Below are positions 1 through 9,623 of a stretch of 64,000 nt of DNA, piece after piece. A program made the translations under genes and the position numbers. Each line of letters starts with the position of its first letter. Within the stretch, counting starts at the first letter, position 1. Source of the DNA: Sulfitobacter faviae (lineage in GTDB: Bacteria > Pseudomonadota > Alphaproteobacteria > Rhodobacterales > Rhodobacteraceae); assembly GCF_029870955.1 (NCBI RefSeq), contig NZ_PGFQ01000001.1, positions 3,142,888 to 3,206,887 of the forward strand. The letters are read 5' to 3'. The notes beneath the pieces are model-generated. The model did no database searches and was not told the DNA's origin. It was given only the letters and a program-made list of their open reading frames with translations.

Positions 1-239
1 CCCAAGTCTTTGCCGCCCTCACCCCAAGCGTATTGATCTGCGACATTGAAGGGGCCGAGGTCGATCTCATTCCCAATCTGCCCCTCGACACCCTCCGCGC
101 CGCGATCATCGAATTGCACCCGCAATGGATCGGCCCCGATGGCGTCAACAAGGTCTTCGCCGCCTTCATGCGGGCGGGCATGGCCTACTATCACCGCAGC
201 TCGCACAACAAAGTCGTGGCTTTCCGCCGTAGCTGGTAA
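1..239 (+). CDS. FkbM-family methyltransferase, C-terminal fragment
   Basis: The reading frame enters from the left edge (first full codon at position 3) and stops at 237-239, so only about 78 residues are present. The fragment contains ICDIEGAEVDLI followed by IIELHP, which match the late motifs of FkbM-type SAM-dependent methyltransferases (usual form K-I-D-V-E-G-A-E, then a strand ending in E-x-H). An ATG-less internal TTG at 33 is not the real start because the frame is open and homologous upstream of it. Substrate cannot be inferred; FkbM enzymes O-methylate sugars, polyketides or glycans. Confidence 0.7.
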   Translation, partial: QVFAALTPSVLICDIEGAEVDLIPNLPLDTLRAAIIELHPQWIGPDGVNKVFAAFMRAGMAYYHRSSHNKVVAFRRSW

Positions 240-382
240 CGCGCCTTCGACAGCCGCGCCCCCGGAAAACCGTCACATTCTCTTCAATTTCTCACGGATT
301 TTCCGCATTTTCGCCCTAATATCCGGCTACACCCAGCTGAAACGGCGGTTCTGCCCCGCCCCGACAAGCCCGAGGATGCCCG

Positions 383-1342
383 ATGCCGCGCGAGACGCCC
401 ACGATCGAAAGCTCACTGGCCGATATGCCCAAACGCAAATGGCTGCGCGCGATTGAGGCCGTGGCCGAAGAAGATGGCTATTTTCAATCGCTGGGCGAAA
501 GCCATTTTTCCGCCTTCATCGAGCGTGAAACGACCCTGCTCGTCACCTTCGAGACCTATCAAGGCATGCATGCGCTCTCTGACAAGGCGCAGCCTTTGGG
601 CTGGGACATGGTGCGCAATCACGACTGGTCGCATCTGTGCCTTGCCAGCGACGGAGACACATGGTTCCGCGCCGAAGAGGTCTATGCCTATTTCGACCGG
701 CTGATCGACGACGGCTTCTTCGACGAATTCGATCAAGTGCTCTTCTACGGCGCGGGCCCCTGCGCCTATGCCGCCGCCGCCTATTCCGTGGCCGCCCCCG
801 GCGCGGCGGTGGTGGCAATCCAACCGCAAGCCACGTTAAACCCGCGCATCACCGAATGGGATGACCGTTTCGCCGATATGCGCATCCTCGATTTCACGTC
901 GCGCTATGGCTATGCGCCCGATATGCTCGACGCCGCCGAACGGGTCTTCGTCCTCTATGACCCGCGCGAGAGGCTCGACGCGATGCATGCGGCGCTCTTC
1001 ACCCGTGCCAATGTCACCAAATTGCGGATGCCCTTCATGGGTGATGCGCTGCAAACCGACCTGCTAGAGATCGACCAGCTCGACCCACTGTTGCAAGCCG
1101 CCGCCGAGGGCACGTTGGACGCAGCCCGCTTCGCCGCCCTCTACCGCGCGCGGCGCGATTACCTGCCCTATCTGCGCAACCTCAGCCAAGCGATCAACAC
1201 CCAAGGGCGCGAACTGCTGCTCGAAGCGCTCTGCGCCAATGTCTCAGCCCGGATGAAAGCCCCTCGCTTTGCCCGCCGCCTAGAACGCATCCGCGCCAGA
1301 CGCAAGGCCCGCGTGGCCGAGGCCGCGACCGCCACCGGATAG
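383..1342 (+). CDS. conserved Rhodobacterales protein of unknown function (319 aa)
   Basis: A 319-residue soluble protein with no signal peptide or membrane segment. The ATG at 383 has a GAGG element about 8 bases upstream. Residues around 120-145 read [20 protein letters not shown], a strand-glycine-turn-helix pattern resembling an alpha/beta-hydrolase nucleophile elbow, but with Pro-Cys instead of a clear G-x-S-x-G. Further conserved-looking stretches are [14 protein letters not shown] and [26 protein letters not shown] motifs. From memory, relatives in roseobacters are often labelled phosphoadenosine phosphosulfate reductase, but I see no P-loop or ECGIH-type motif to support that. It sits between an FkbM gene and pyrC on the same strand. 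Function unknown. Confidence 0.75.
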   Translation: MPRETPTIESSLADMPKRKWLRAIEAVAEEDGYFQSLGESHFSAFIERETTLLVTFETYQGMHALSDKAQPLGWDMVRNHDWSHLCLASDGDTWFRAEEVYAYFDRLIDDGFFDEFDQVLFYGAGPCAYAAAAYSVAAPGAAVVAIQPQATLNPRITEWDDRFADMRILDFTSRYGYAPDMLDAAERVFVLYDPRERLDAMHAALFTRANVTKLRMPFMGDALQTDLLEIDQLDPLLQAAAEGTLDAARFAALYRARRDYLPYLRNLSQAINTQGRELLLEALCANVSARMKAPRFARRLERIRARRKARVAEAATATG

Positions 1343-1388
1343 GTTTTCAATCTGGCGCGCGGCCCCGCTCTGTGCTAGCCCCGCGCCC

Positions 1389-2420
1389 ATGACACAAAGC
1401 CTCACGATCCGCCGCCCCGATGACTGGCACCTGCACCTACGCGACGGCGACATGCTGCGCGCCGTGGTCCCGCACAGTGCCCGCGACTTTGCCCGCGCCA
1501 TCATCATGCCCAATCTCGTGCCCCCCGTGGTGACAGGCGCCCAGGCCGCCGCCTACCGCGACCGGATCATGGCCGCCCTGCCCGAGGGCGCGGATTTCAC
1601 GCCCCTGATGACCCTCTACCTGACCGAGGAGACGGACCCCGACGATGTCGCCCGCGCCCATGCCGAGGGGTTGATCCACGCCGTCAAACTCTACCCCGCA
1701 GGCGCCACCACCAACTCCGCCAGCGGCGTGTCGAACTTCGACAATGTCGCCCCGGTGCTCGACCGCATGGCCGAGATCGGCCTGCCGCTGTGCACCCATG
1801 GCGAGGTCACGGACAGCGAGATCGACATCTTCGACCGCGAAGCTGTCTTCATCGACCGCGTGCTCGACCCGATCCGCCGCGCCCACCCCGCGCTGCGCGT
1901 GATCATGGAACATATCACCACCGCCGAGGCCTCCGACTATGTGCGCAGCAACGACAGCGGTCTTGCCGCCACGATCACCACGCACCACCTGGTGATCAAC
2001 CGCAACCACATCCTCGCCGGTGGCATCCGCCCGCATTATTACTGCCTGCCAGTCGCCAAACGCGAGACCCACCGCCGCGCCCTGCGCCAAGCGGCCACTT
2101 CCGGCGATCCGCGCTTCTTCCTCGGCACCGACAGCGCGCCCCATACCGATGGCGCCAAGCTGCAGCCCTGCGGCTGCGCGGGCTGTTTCACCGCGCCCAA
2201 CACGATGTCGATCCTCGCTCAGGTGTTCGAAGAAGACGGCGCGCTCGACAAGCTCGAAGCCTTCACCTCGCTCAATGGCCCCGCCTTCTACGGCCTGCCG
2301 CCAAACGAAACACAAATCACCCTGCGCCGCGAAGCGCCCCAGCACCCCGACAGCATCGACACGCCCGATGGCCCGGTCACGGTCTTCGACCCCGGTTTCG
2401 ATCTGCACTGGACCACCTGA
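1389..2420 (+). CDS. pyrC: dihydroorotase, class II
   Basis: Catalyses ring closure of carbamoyl aspartate to dihydroorotate in de novo pyrimidine synthesis; cytosolic zinc enzyme. The 343-residue protein shows the metal ligands H14 and H16 in DWHLHLRDG, the carboxylated lysine K100 in [13 protein letters not shown]137 in CTHGEV, H175 in MEHITT and the late Asp in GTDSAPH. These positions are offset by only two from the E. coli enzyme (from memory), so the whole gene appears intact. The next gene is pyrE, the enzyme two steps later in the pathway, with a 55-base spacer, so the two probably share a transcript. Confidence 0.97.
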   Translation: MTQSLTIRRPDDWHLHLRDGDMLRAVVPHSARDFARAIIMPNLVPPVVTGAQAAAYRDRIMAALPEGADFTPLMTLYLTEETDPDDVARAHAEGLIHAVKLYPAGATTNSASGVSNFDNVAPVLDRMAEIGLPLCTHGEVTDSEIDIFDREAVFIDRVLDPIRRAHPALRVIMEHITTAEASDYVRSNDSGLAATITTHHLVINRNHILAGGIRPHYYCLPVAKRETHRRALRQAATSGDPRFFLGTDSAPHTDGAKLQPCGCAGCFTAPNTMSILAQVFEEDGALDKLEAFTSLNGPAFYGLPPNETQITLRREAPQHPDSIDTPDGPVTVFDPGFDLHWTT

Positions 2421-2421
2421 T

Positions 2422-2444
2422 CTTCATCCTTTCTTAAATACCGC
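2422..2444 (+). other. short intergenic motif shared with 30487-30511
   Basis: Directly behind the pyrC stop lies CTTCATCCTTTCTTAAATAC. A closely similar string, CTTCATCCTTTTAAAAATAC, follows the gap/small-ORF pair at 30487. Both are on the plus strand, after a gene end. I recall similar CTTTCTTxAAATACTC strings in intergenic regions of Rhodobacteraceae, but cannot assign a role. Confidence 0.35.
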
Positions 2445-2475
2445 TCCGACCTCTCTCCACCCAAGGACGTCTGCC

Positions 2476-3153
2476 ATGATCCCCACCAGCCACCCAAGCC
2501 CCCAAGAAATGGCCCGCCTCACCGCGCGCATGTTGCTGGAGATCGGCGCGGTGCATTTCAACGCGGAGGAGCCCTTCACGCTGGCCTCGGGTCTGCCATC
2601 GCCCACCTATATCGACTGCCGCAAGCTGATCTCTCACCCGCGCATCCGGTCCACGCTGATGGATTTCCTCGCCGTCACCGTCATGCGCGACGCAGGCTTT
2701 GAGGCCTTCGACAATATCGCCGGGGGCGAGACGGCGGGTATCCCCTTCGCCGCCATGGTCGCCGAACGGATGGCCCTGCCGATGACCTATGTGCGCAAAA
2801 AGCCCAAAGGCTACGGTCGCAACGCGCGGATCGAAGGTGAGATGACGCCGGGCCAGCGCGTGCTGCTGGTCGAGGACCTCACCACCGATGGCGGCTCGAA
2901 ACTCAGCTTCGTCGACGCGATTCGCGAAACCGGGGCGACCTGTGCCCATACGGCGGTGATCTTTCACTACGGCATCTTCCCCCAGACCGAAAAGACCCTT
3001 GGCGACCATGGCGTTACGCTCCACGCGCTCTGCACATGGTGGGACGTGCTGGCCGAGGCCCGCGCCCAAGGGGCCTTTGACGCGGCCACGCTGACGGAGG
3101 TCGAAGCCTTCCTGAACGCCCCGCGCGACTGGCAGGAATCCCGCAAAAGTTAA
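2476..3153 (+). CDS. pyrE: orotate phosphoribosyltransferase
   Basis: Transfers ribose 5-phosphate from PRPP to orotate, giving OMP in pyrimidine synthesis. The open frame extends far upstream, overlapping pyrC in another frame, but the ATG at 2476 is preceded by AAGGACG and gives the family-typical length of 225 residues. The PRPP loop reads [13 protein letters not shown] near residues 134-146, with acidic E-D replacing the usual D-D pair, and [17 protein letters not shown] forms the flexible catalytic loop. It follows pyrC in the same direction and is closed by a strong terminator at 3179. Confidence 0.95.
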   Translation: MIPTSHPSPQEMARLTARMLLEIGAVHFNAEEPFTLASGLPSPTYIDCRKLISHPRIRSTLMDFLAVTVMRDAGFEAFDNIAGGETAGIPFAAMVAERMALPMTYVRKKPKGYGRNARIEGEMTPGQRVLLVEDLTTDGGSKLSFVDAIRETGATCAHTAVIFHYGIFPQTEKTLGDHGVTLHALCTWWDVLAEARAQGAFDAATLTEVEAFLNAPRDWQESRKS

Positions 3154-3178
3154 CCGAATTTCCGCAAAATGTTGACCG

Positions 3179-3219
3179 AAGGCCCCACCACAAGGCAAAA
3201 TGTGGTGGGGCCTTTTGTT
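3179..3219 (+). terminator. rho-independent terminator after pyrE
   Basis: A perfect 14-bp stem (left arm 3179-3192, right arm 3201-3214) around an 8-base loop, ending in TTTTGTTG. It lies 25 bases behind the pyrE stop and separates pyrC-pyrE from dnaB. The dnaB leader therefore begins behind it. Confidence 0.9.
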
Positions 3220-3303
3220 GGTAAAGATATCCACAAAAGATACAATTTGCGCCGGGCGAACCCACTGGCTATGAGGTCCATCTGGGTAGAAATGGGTGAG
3301 GTC

Positions 3304-4803
3304 ATGAACGAGATTACATCGCTGAACGCGAACCAATTGGCCGTGCAGGCACCGGAGTCGATGCCGCATTCGATCGAGGCCGAACAGCAGCTTTTGGGCG
3401 CGATCCTGACCAACAATGACGTCTACGACCGCGTGGCTTCCGTCATCGGGCCCAAGCACTTCTACGAGCCGGTCCACGCCCGCATCTTCGACATCGCGGC
3501 TCAGCGGATCGCCAAAAACAACCTCGCCTCCCCAGTCACGCTCAAGGCCTTCATGGAAGACGACGAGGGGCTGAAGGAGCTGGGCGGCCCGGCCTATCTG
3601 GCCCGTCTCGCGGGTGCGGCAATCAGCGCCTTCGCCGTGCGTGACTACGCGCAGATGATCTATGACCTCGCCGTGCGCCGCGATCTGATCCAGCTGGGCC
3701 GTGACATCTCGGCCAAGGCCGCACAGGTCGATGTCTCCTCCGAGCCGCGCGAGCAGATCGTCGAGGCCGAGCAGGAGCTTTATAAGCTGGCCGAACAGGG
3801 TCAGGTGGAAAGCGGTTTCCAGTCCTTCCTCAAGGCCGTCACGGATGCGGTCAACGTGGCCAATGCCGCCTACCAGCGTGACGGTGGCCTCTCCGGCGTT
3901 TCCACCGGTTTGATCGACATGGACAAGAAACTGGGCGGATTGCACCGCTCGGACCTTCTGATCCTCGCGGGGCGTCCTTCGATGGGTAAGACCTCGCTGG
4001 CGACCAACATCGCCTTCAACGTGGCCAAGGCCTACAAGCGCGGGATGAAGCCCGACGGCACTGAGGGTGCCATCGACGGCGGCGTCGTGGGCTTCTACAG
4101 CCTTGAGATGAGCGCCGAACAGCTTGCCTCGCGGATTCTGTCGGAAGCTGCCGAGATCCCCAGCCACCAGATCCGCTCCGGCGACATGACCGAGGCCGAG
4201 TTCCGCCGTTTCGTTGATGCCGCCAAGGCGCTCGAGGCCTGCCCGCTCTTCATCGACGACACGCCCGCCCTGCCGATCAGCCAGCTTGCCGCCCGCGCGC
4301 GGCGCCTGAAGCGGACCCACGGGCTCGACGTGCTGATCATCGACTACCTACAGCTCGTGCGCGGCACCGGCAAATCCGAGAACCGGGTAAACGAGATTTC
4401 CGAGATCACCATGGGTCTCAAGGCCATCGCCAAGGAACTCGACATCCCGGTGATCGCCCTGTCGCAGCTCTCGCGTCAGGTTGAAAGCCGCGACGATAAA
4501 CGCCCGCAGCTTTCGGACCTTCGGGAATCCGGCTCGATCGAACAGGACGCCGACGTGGTGATGTTCGTGTACCGCGAGGAATACTACAAGGAACGCGAGA
4601 AGCCCGGCGATCACGAGCTCGACAAGATGGCGGTCTGGCAGGAAGAGATGGAGCGTCTGCACGGCCGCGCCGAGGTGGTGATCGGCAAGCAGCGTCACGG
4701 GCCCATCGGCACGGTGGACCTCAGCTTCGAGGGCAAGTTCACCCGCTTCGGCAACCTCGTGCAGCCTTGGCAGCAGGGTGGCGGGGACGATCAGGAGTTT
4801 TGA
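3304..4803 (+). CDS. dnaB: replicative DNA helicase
   Basis: Hexameric 5'-to-3' helicase that unwinds the replication fork and loads primase. The frame is open back to 3169, into the terminator hairpin, so the start is set at ATG 3304, behind a GGTGAGG ribosome-binding site, giving 499 residues. The N-terminal domain begins with PHSIEAEQQLLGAIL. The RecA-like domain has Walker A GRPSMGKTS near residue 225, Walker B LDVLIIDYLQL and DLRESGSIEQDAD. Gene order dnaB-alr-radA is conserved in alphaproteobacteria. Here dnaB and alr are separated by two minus-strand genes and a repeat block. Confidence 0.97.
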   Translation: MNEITSLNANQLAVQAPESMPHSIEAEQQLLGAILTNNDVYDRVASVIGPKHFYEPVHARIFDIAAQRIAKNNLASPVTLKAFMEDDEGLKELGGPAYLARLAGAAISAFAVRDYAQMIYDLAVRRDLIQLGRDISAKAAQVDVSSEPREQIVEAEQELYKLAEQGQVESGFQSFLKAVTDAVNVANAAYQRDGGLSGVSTGLIDMDKKLGGLHRSDLLILAGRPSMGKTSLATNIAFNVAKAYKRGMKPDGTEGAIDGGVVGFYSLEMSAEQLASRILSEAAEIPSHQIRSGDMTEAEFRRFVDAAKALEACPLFIDDTPALPISQLAARARRLKRTHGLDVLIIDYLQLVRGTGKSENRVNEISEITMGLKAIAKELDIPVIALSQLSRQVESRDDKRPQLSDLRESGSIEQDADVVMFVYREEYYKEREKPGDHELDKMAVWQEEMERLHGRAEVVIGKQRHGPIGTVDLSFEGKFTRFGNLVQPWQQGGGDDQEF

Positions 4804-4846
4804 GGGCTATCGTCTGCAGTTTTCCTAACCGGAACCATAGGAAAAA

Positions 4847-5208
4847 GGGCCATCGCCTGCCCGCGGGTCGGCGATCCCCGGTAGCCTCGCCCCACTTTAT
4901 TTTTCAAACCTGATGTGCGTTTCGCGAGGGATCACCCAGCCTCGCCAAATCGCCTACCCGTCCGGGCGGGCAGGCGATGGCCCGGCGCCTACGGCTTGAT
5001 TCCGGGCTGAGTGGCAACTTTGACCAAGGGCCATCGCTTGCCCGCGGGTCGGCGATCCCCGGTAGCATCGTGCCACTTTATGGTTCAACCATGATGTGCG
5101 TTCCGCAAGGCATCACCCAGCCTCACCAAATCGCCTACCCGGCCGGGCGGGCAGGCGATGGCCCGGCGCCTGCGGCTTGTTCCGGGCCAGGGTGGCAAGG
5201 AGGCCCGG
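4847..5208. repeat. tandem pair of 181-bp hairpin-bearing repeat units
   Basis: The 427-base gap between the convergent dnaB and hydrolase genes holds no gene. It holds two direct copies with a period of exactly 181 bases (4847-5027 and 5028-5208), diverged at a minority of positions. Each copy carries an inverted repeat: arms 4848-4875 with 4949-4982, and 5029-5056 with 5130-5163. The right arm matches the reverse complement of the left apart from a small insertion, with about 73 bases between the arms. The core of the arm reads GCCATCGCCTGCCCGC. Both copies could form large cruciforms or RNA hairpins and may terminate the converging transcripts. Confidence 0.85.
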
Positions 5209-5230
5209 CGTTTCCACCGGGCCACGCCCC

Positions 5231-6550
5231 TCACTCAGCCGCCGATTTCACCTCATACATCAGCCCCTTCGCGGTCCCCTCCGGGAATCCCTTCCAATAG
5301 CTGTGGTCTTCCTTCTCGGTCCCATCCTCCTCGGCCGACCAGACGCCGTCGTTCGAGTTCTCTACCAGATCGAGATACGCCGCCTTCGCCTCCTCACCCT
5401 TCAAATGACTGTCCATCCACGCGGTCACGAAATGCTGGGCGATATTGTTCATCCGCACCGTGTCCCAGACCGCGTCGGTGTAATGCTCCGAGATGTTGAA
5501 GCCCTTGTCTTCGCTGAAGTAATAGGCCTCCTCCGGCGCCGGCATCGGGGCGCCCGCGTTGTGACCTGCGTTCATGTAGGTCAAAAGCGCCCGGTCGACG
5601 TTCGAGGTGTTTTCCCAGATCGCGCGGATGCCGTTCTTATAAAGCGAGACATCATCCTGCGAGCCTGCGATAAAGAGCATCGGGATTTGCACGCCCGCCA
5701 ATCCCTCGGCATCCCAGAAGCCACGGTTCATCCCCCAGGGGCCGAAGGCCACCGCGGTCTTGATGCGTGGGTCGGGCAGCGCGTCATGGGTCTCGGAGCC
5801 CGCCTGATGGATCCCGAGCGTTCCATGCGGACCGCCCCACGTATAGCCGACCGAGGTCTCCGTCACCCCGCCCCCGGCGGTGATGATCGCGCCATAGCCG
5901 CCCATGGAGTAGCCGATCAGACCGGTGTTCTCGGCGTCATAGAGCCCCGCGAAATCACCGCCCTCCGCGGCCTTCTGCGCCATCTGCTCCAGCACGAACA
6001 GCTGATCGAGCGAGCGGTTCACCAGCGTCGAGCCAAAGGCCGCCTGCGTGCGGTAGGTGCTGTCGGTATGGTCGATCGAGGCCACGACATAGCCCTTGGA
6101 GGCGAGGTTCTCTGCCAGATGCGACATGAGGTAACGGTTGCCCGGATAGCCATGGCTGATCAGCACCAGCGGAAAGGTCTCGCCCTCCGCCGGCTCGACG
6201 TCGCGCATGGCCTGTCCCTCGAGCGTGACCTCGGTGGTGCCGTCGCGGAGATAAGCCTTGAAGGAGGTGTCGCCCTCCGCCCCCTCGGCGGCGGGATAAT
6301 ACATCTCAACCGTGAGCGGCCGGTCGTAGCGCGGCATCTCCTTGGGCTTGTCGGCGGCGGGGTCGATGGCGAGGATGTCGATCTGGTCGGGGTTGACCAT
6401 CTCCAAAGTGCGCACCCCCACGGCATGGTCGCCATAGGCCGCAAGTTCGGGCGCATTCGGCAATTGCCGGTCGATCCGGTTTTCCGCCTGCGCCACGCCA
6501 GCGGTAAGGCCCGCGGCAAGCAGGGCTGTGGTGGTCATATGTCGGTGCAT
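5231..6550 (-). CDS. exported alpha/beta hydrolase (dienelactone hydrolase / PAF-acetylhydrolase-like)
   Basis: A 439-residue protein with an N-terminal signal peptide (MTTTALLAAGLTAGVAQA, cleavage after AQA), so probably periplasmic. The alpha/beta-hydrolase signature is present: LVLISHGYPGNR forms the oxyanion strand and GLIGYSMGGYGAI the nucleophile elbow (G-x-S-x-G). A late acidic residue lies in FIAGSQDDV and a late histidine in NAGHNAGAP. ATG 6550 has AGGGAGGA about 6 bases upstream; the in-frame ATG at 6538 is an alternative. The frame stays open into the upstream hydroxylase gene, which is probably an artefact (see that entry). Substrate unknown; an ester or lipid is plausible. Confidence 0.8.
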   Translation of the reverse strand: MHRHMTTTALLAAGLTAGVAQAENRIDRQLPNAPELAAYGDHAVGVRTLEMVNPDQIDILAIDPAADKPKEMPRYDRPLTVEMYYPAAEGAEGDTSFKAYLRDGTTEVTLEGQAMRDVEPAEGETFPLVLISHGYPGNRYLMSHLAENLASKGYVVASIDHTDSTYRTQAAFGSTLVNRSLDQLFVLEQMAQKAAEGGDFAGLYDAENTGLIGYSMGGYGAIITAGGGVTETSVGYTWGGPHGTLGIHQAGSETHDALPDPRIKTAVAFGPWGMNRGFWDAEGLAGVQIPMLFIAGSQDDVSLYKNGIRAIWENTSNVDRALLTYMNAGHNAGAPMPAPEEAYYFSEDKGFNISEHYTDAVWDTVRMNNIAQHFVTAWMDSHLKGEEAKAAYLDLVENSNDGVWSAEEDGTEKEDHSYWKGFPEGTAKGLMYEVKSAAE

Positions 6551-6638
6551 GGTTCGTCCTCCCTTGAATTGGGCCAAGCCTACCCGCGCCACGGGGACAG
6601 GCAAGCGCCCTTCGGGTAACGTCACGGAAGTTTCACAC

Positions 6639-7363
6639 CTACCCCGCGCGGCGCGCGCCACTTCGGCCTCGCTCAACCCGTATTTCCCAGCGAACCGCGC
6701 GCGAGCGGCTAGCAGTCTTGGATCGTCGGGCCTCATACCCAAGGTGCGGATGAAGGCAATGCGCTGCTGCTGTTTCAAAGCCTCGGTGTCAATATCGGTG
6801 CCCATGGCCCGGTCAATGATCTCCCCGCCCGGGCTGACGTGGAACCATTTGTTGAAGTCGCGAAAGTGATGCTGGTTGTGCAGCCGCGTGACATGCCGCT
6901 CCACCGCCGTTTTCGGCACCGTCAAATGCGCCGTCATGTGAAACCACTCATAGCCCAGAAAGGTCAGCACCCCGCCCAGAGGCACGATCGCCGTGGCGAT
7001 CCAGACGCTCGCCTCGAAGCCCAGAAGCGCCGCGATGCCCCAGACCAGAAGGAAATTCCCCACGAGCATCGGCAGCGCGACCCAGACCGGCACGAAGAAC
7101 AGCCCGTGATTGGTCGGGAAGTCATGGTGCCCGTAATGCGCGCGGTACAGCAGATCGAAGGCCCATTGCTGCTTGGGCGGGGCAAGGTGAAAGACATGCC
7201 GGTGCAGGTTGTACTCATTAAGCATCTGCGCTGCGACCCCCAGCGGGACCAGCGCCCAAGACCACAGCGGCGCCCCCCAAAGCATCGCAACAAAGGCCAC
7301 CACAGCGGCCAGCGCCATGAGCGACACGCCCGCATGGCCGAACATGATCTTGATCCGTGACAT
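6639..7363 (-). CDS. sterol desaturase / fatty acid hydroxylase family membrane protein
   Basis: Integral-membrane di-iron oxygenase family. After the ATG at 7363 (GGAGG ribosome-binding site) come several hydrophobic segments and the histidine clusters LHRHVFH, RAHYGHHDF, EWFHMTAHL and LHNQHH, which bind the two irons. The frame has no stop before the next gene: it reads through ARAARG into the leader of the hydrolase. One additional G in the run at 6642-6645 would give AARG followed by TAG at 6639, the end given here. That fits the homopolymer losses seen throughout the window. A true fused protein is less likely because the hydrolase has its own ribosome-binding site and signal peptide. 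Substrate unknown. Confidence 0.75.
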
Positions 7364-7492
7364 CCGCCTGACCTCCCCATCCTGCGCATCCGGTAGGCAA
7401 AACTGTAACAAATCCCACGCCTGCCTGTCGCGCATGACGTTAGGTGCCCTTGGCCGCTTGACCTCCCCCCGCATTCCGGCCCACATCCGCGC

Positions 7493-8535
7493 ATGAGCAA
7501 AGCGACCCTGACCATCGACCTACAAGCCATCGCCGACAACTGGCGCGCCCTCGACCGTATGACAAAGGCCGAGACCGCCGCCGTGGTCAAAGCCGACAGC
7601 TATGGGCTGGGCGCCGCCCGTGTGGCCAAGACATTGGCCGAGGCCGGTGCGCGGCAGTTCTTCGTGGCCCTGACCGAAGAGGGCGTGGCCCTGCGCCAAG
7701 CCTTGGGCGAAGGCCCGGTGATCAATGTCTTTTCCGGGCATATGCCGGGCGATGCAGAGGCGATTGCCGGTGCCGCGCTGACGCCGATGATCAACTCGAC
7801 AGAGCAGCTGCTGCGCCAGTTTGAGACCCTGCCCGGCCATGCTTTCGGCATCCAACTCGACAGCGGGATGAACCGGCTCGGGATGGAGCCTGCGGAATGG
7901 GCGGCCCTGCGCGACATCGCGCTGAGCCAGAACCCCAGGCTGATCATGTCGCATCTGGCCTGCTCGGACGCGGCGGATCATGAGATGAACGACGCGCAAC
8001 TGCGCAGTTTCCGCGAGATGACCGAAGGGGTCGAGGTGCCGCGCTCGCTCTCCGCCACGGGGGCATTCTGCTGGGGCCGGAGTATCATTTCGACGTCACC
8101 CGGCCCGGCATCGGTCTTTACGGCGGACGCCCATTCACAGAGGCGCGGCCCGTGGTCACCCTCGACGTGCCAGTGATCCAGACACGCAGCGTCACCCCCG
8201 GTGAGACTGTGGGCTATGGCAACACATGGACGGCGGAGAGCACCGTCAAGCTCGCCACCGTGGCCGCGGGCTACGCCGACGGGCTTCTGCGCGCGATGGG
8301 CAATGCGACCGGCACCGCCTGTTTCCAACATGAGGGTGTTACCCTGCCCATCCTCGGGCGCGTCTCGATGGACCTGATCACGGTAGATGTTTCTGCATTG
8401 GAGGAGGTGCCCGCGACCTTGCAGCTGCTGGGGCAAAGCCAAGGCGTTGACGATTTGGCGGATTGGGCGGGCACGATCGGCTATGAGGTGCTGACCTCAT
8501 TGGGCGCAAGATACGCGCGAAACTACGCCGGTTAG
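7493..8535 (+). CDS. alr: alanine racemase (frame broken once)
   Basis: PLP enzyme that makes D-alanine for peptidoglycan. The first frame carries the PLP lysine in [11 protein letters not shown] (near residue 34) and runs to about 8060. The second frame continues with [16 protein letters not shown], the catalytic tyrosine in GYGNTW and the C-terminal domain to the stop at 8535. Adding one G to the five-G run at 8059-8063 gives [14 protein letters not shown] and a single protein of about 347 residues, the normal length. Since alr is usually essential when single, a sequencing or assembly loss is more likely than a pseudogene. It is divergent from the hydroxylase gene. Confidence 0.93.
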
Positions 8536-8814
8536 GTCGGCGATTTTCCCCCGCATCGCAGCACGCCGCCGAGAGCGTCGCTGGGCGACTCACCCCCACT
8601 CCCCACGGCACGCCTCGCCTCTGCCCTGCGCTGCCGATCACGAATTGCACTGCGCAGGCGCAAATAACTTCCGAAAAACCTGCGGTTGTGCCATTATCTC
8701 GGCAAAACTACGTTAAATCCTCAGCATAATTCCGCAGGGAATGGGAACAAAGAAGGATAAGGAGGCGTTGGTCGGCAGAAACTTGCTTAGTAGCTCTTCC
8801 AGGGGGGAGAAAGT

Positions 8815-9612
8815 ATGTCCCAGCTTCGTTCCTTTGCCTACCTTATCCAATTCGCCTTTCAGCGGCTCGCCCTTGTGGTCTTTGCCCTCGCGGCGCTTGC
8901 CCTTACCGGGGCCAGCATCATGGCGGCCCTTGGCCTGTGGAATTGGATCAGCCTTGATCTGCAATACGGCGGTGAGCCTGTCGAAAACGCCGGGATGTAC
9001 GCCCAACTGGCGCTGACCGTCCTTGCCGTGGGCCTGTGCTTTTTCCTACCCACCAACCGCCGCGTCATGCAGCTTGAGACCTCGCACCGTCAGTTCAATG
9101 TCGGCATGCAGGACGTGGCCCGCGCCTATGCCGCCGTGCATGCCGCCGACCGGGCCGAAACCTTTCAGATGAGCTCGGAATTCGATTCGGTGCGCGAACG
9201 TCTGGCGTACCTCCGCGATCATCCCGACCTCGCCACGCTGGAGCCTGCCGTGCTGGAAATGGCCGCTCAGATGAGCCATGTGGCCCGCGATCTGGCCGAA
9301 GTCTATTCGGATGAGAAACTGGCCCGCGCCCGCAGCTTCCTCAAGCAGCGTCAGGAAGAGGTCGAGCTTTTCAACAGCCGCCTCGATCAGGCCAAAGCGA
9401 TCTCGACCGAGATGAAACATTGGCTGCACGAAGTCGAACTCGAAGAAAGCGTCGCCGTGGCCCAGCTTGAGCGTCTGCGCGAGGAAATGCGTGAGATCAT
9501 GCCTGAGCTTGGCCTTGAACGTGTGGTCCAAACCGAAACACCCGAGCGCAAGCCCGAAACCACATCGCTCGACAATATCGTGATCGACCTGCCGCCCAAA
9601 GCCGCTGAGTAA
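8815..9612 (+). CDS. membrane-anchored coiled-coil protein between alr and radA
   Basis: A 265-residue protein with two predicted membrane helices (about residues 17-43 and 62-82), followed by a long, charged, heptad-rich segment (about 85-235) and a polar tail. Its start at 8815 follows the strong ribosome-binding site GGGGGAG. No enzymatic motif is visible. I recall a protein of this kind in roseobacter genomes at the same place, sometimes labelled DNA repair protein, probably only because of the radA neighbour. The 279-base gap upstream holds no gene that I can see. A terminator-like hairpin follows the stop. Confidence 0.8.
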   Translation: MSQLRSFAYLIQFAFQRLALVVFALAALALTGASIMAALGLWNWISLDLQYGGEPVENAGMYAQLALTVLAVGLCFFLPTNRRVMQLETSHRQFNVGMQDVARAYAAVHAADRAETFQMSSEFDSVRERLAYLRDHPDLATLEPAVLEMAAQMSHVARDLAEVYSDEKLARARSFLKQRQEEVELFNSRLDQAKAISTEMKHWLHEVELEESVAVAQLERLREEMREIMPELGLERVVQTETPERKPETTSLDNIVIDLPPKAAE

Positions 9613-9623
9613 TGCCAGCGGCG

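Noticed and set aside
383..1342. Phosphoadenosine phosphosulfate reductase
   Set aside because: No P-loop or C-terminal ECGxH-type motif; only remembered database labels support it.
2434..4320. 628-residue minus-strand frame over pyrE and dnaB
   Set aside because: Antisense shadow; composition is typical of reversed codon bias and it covers a terminator hairpin between two well-supported genes.
8536..8814. A gene or riboswitch in the gap before the coiled-coil gene
   Set aside because: No ORF with a ribosome-binding site or conserved aptamer pattern was recognisable; it may simply be a leader with a promoter.
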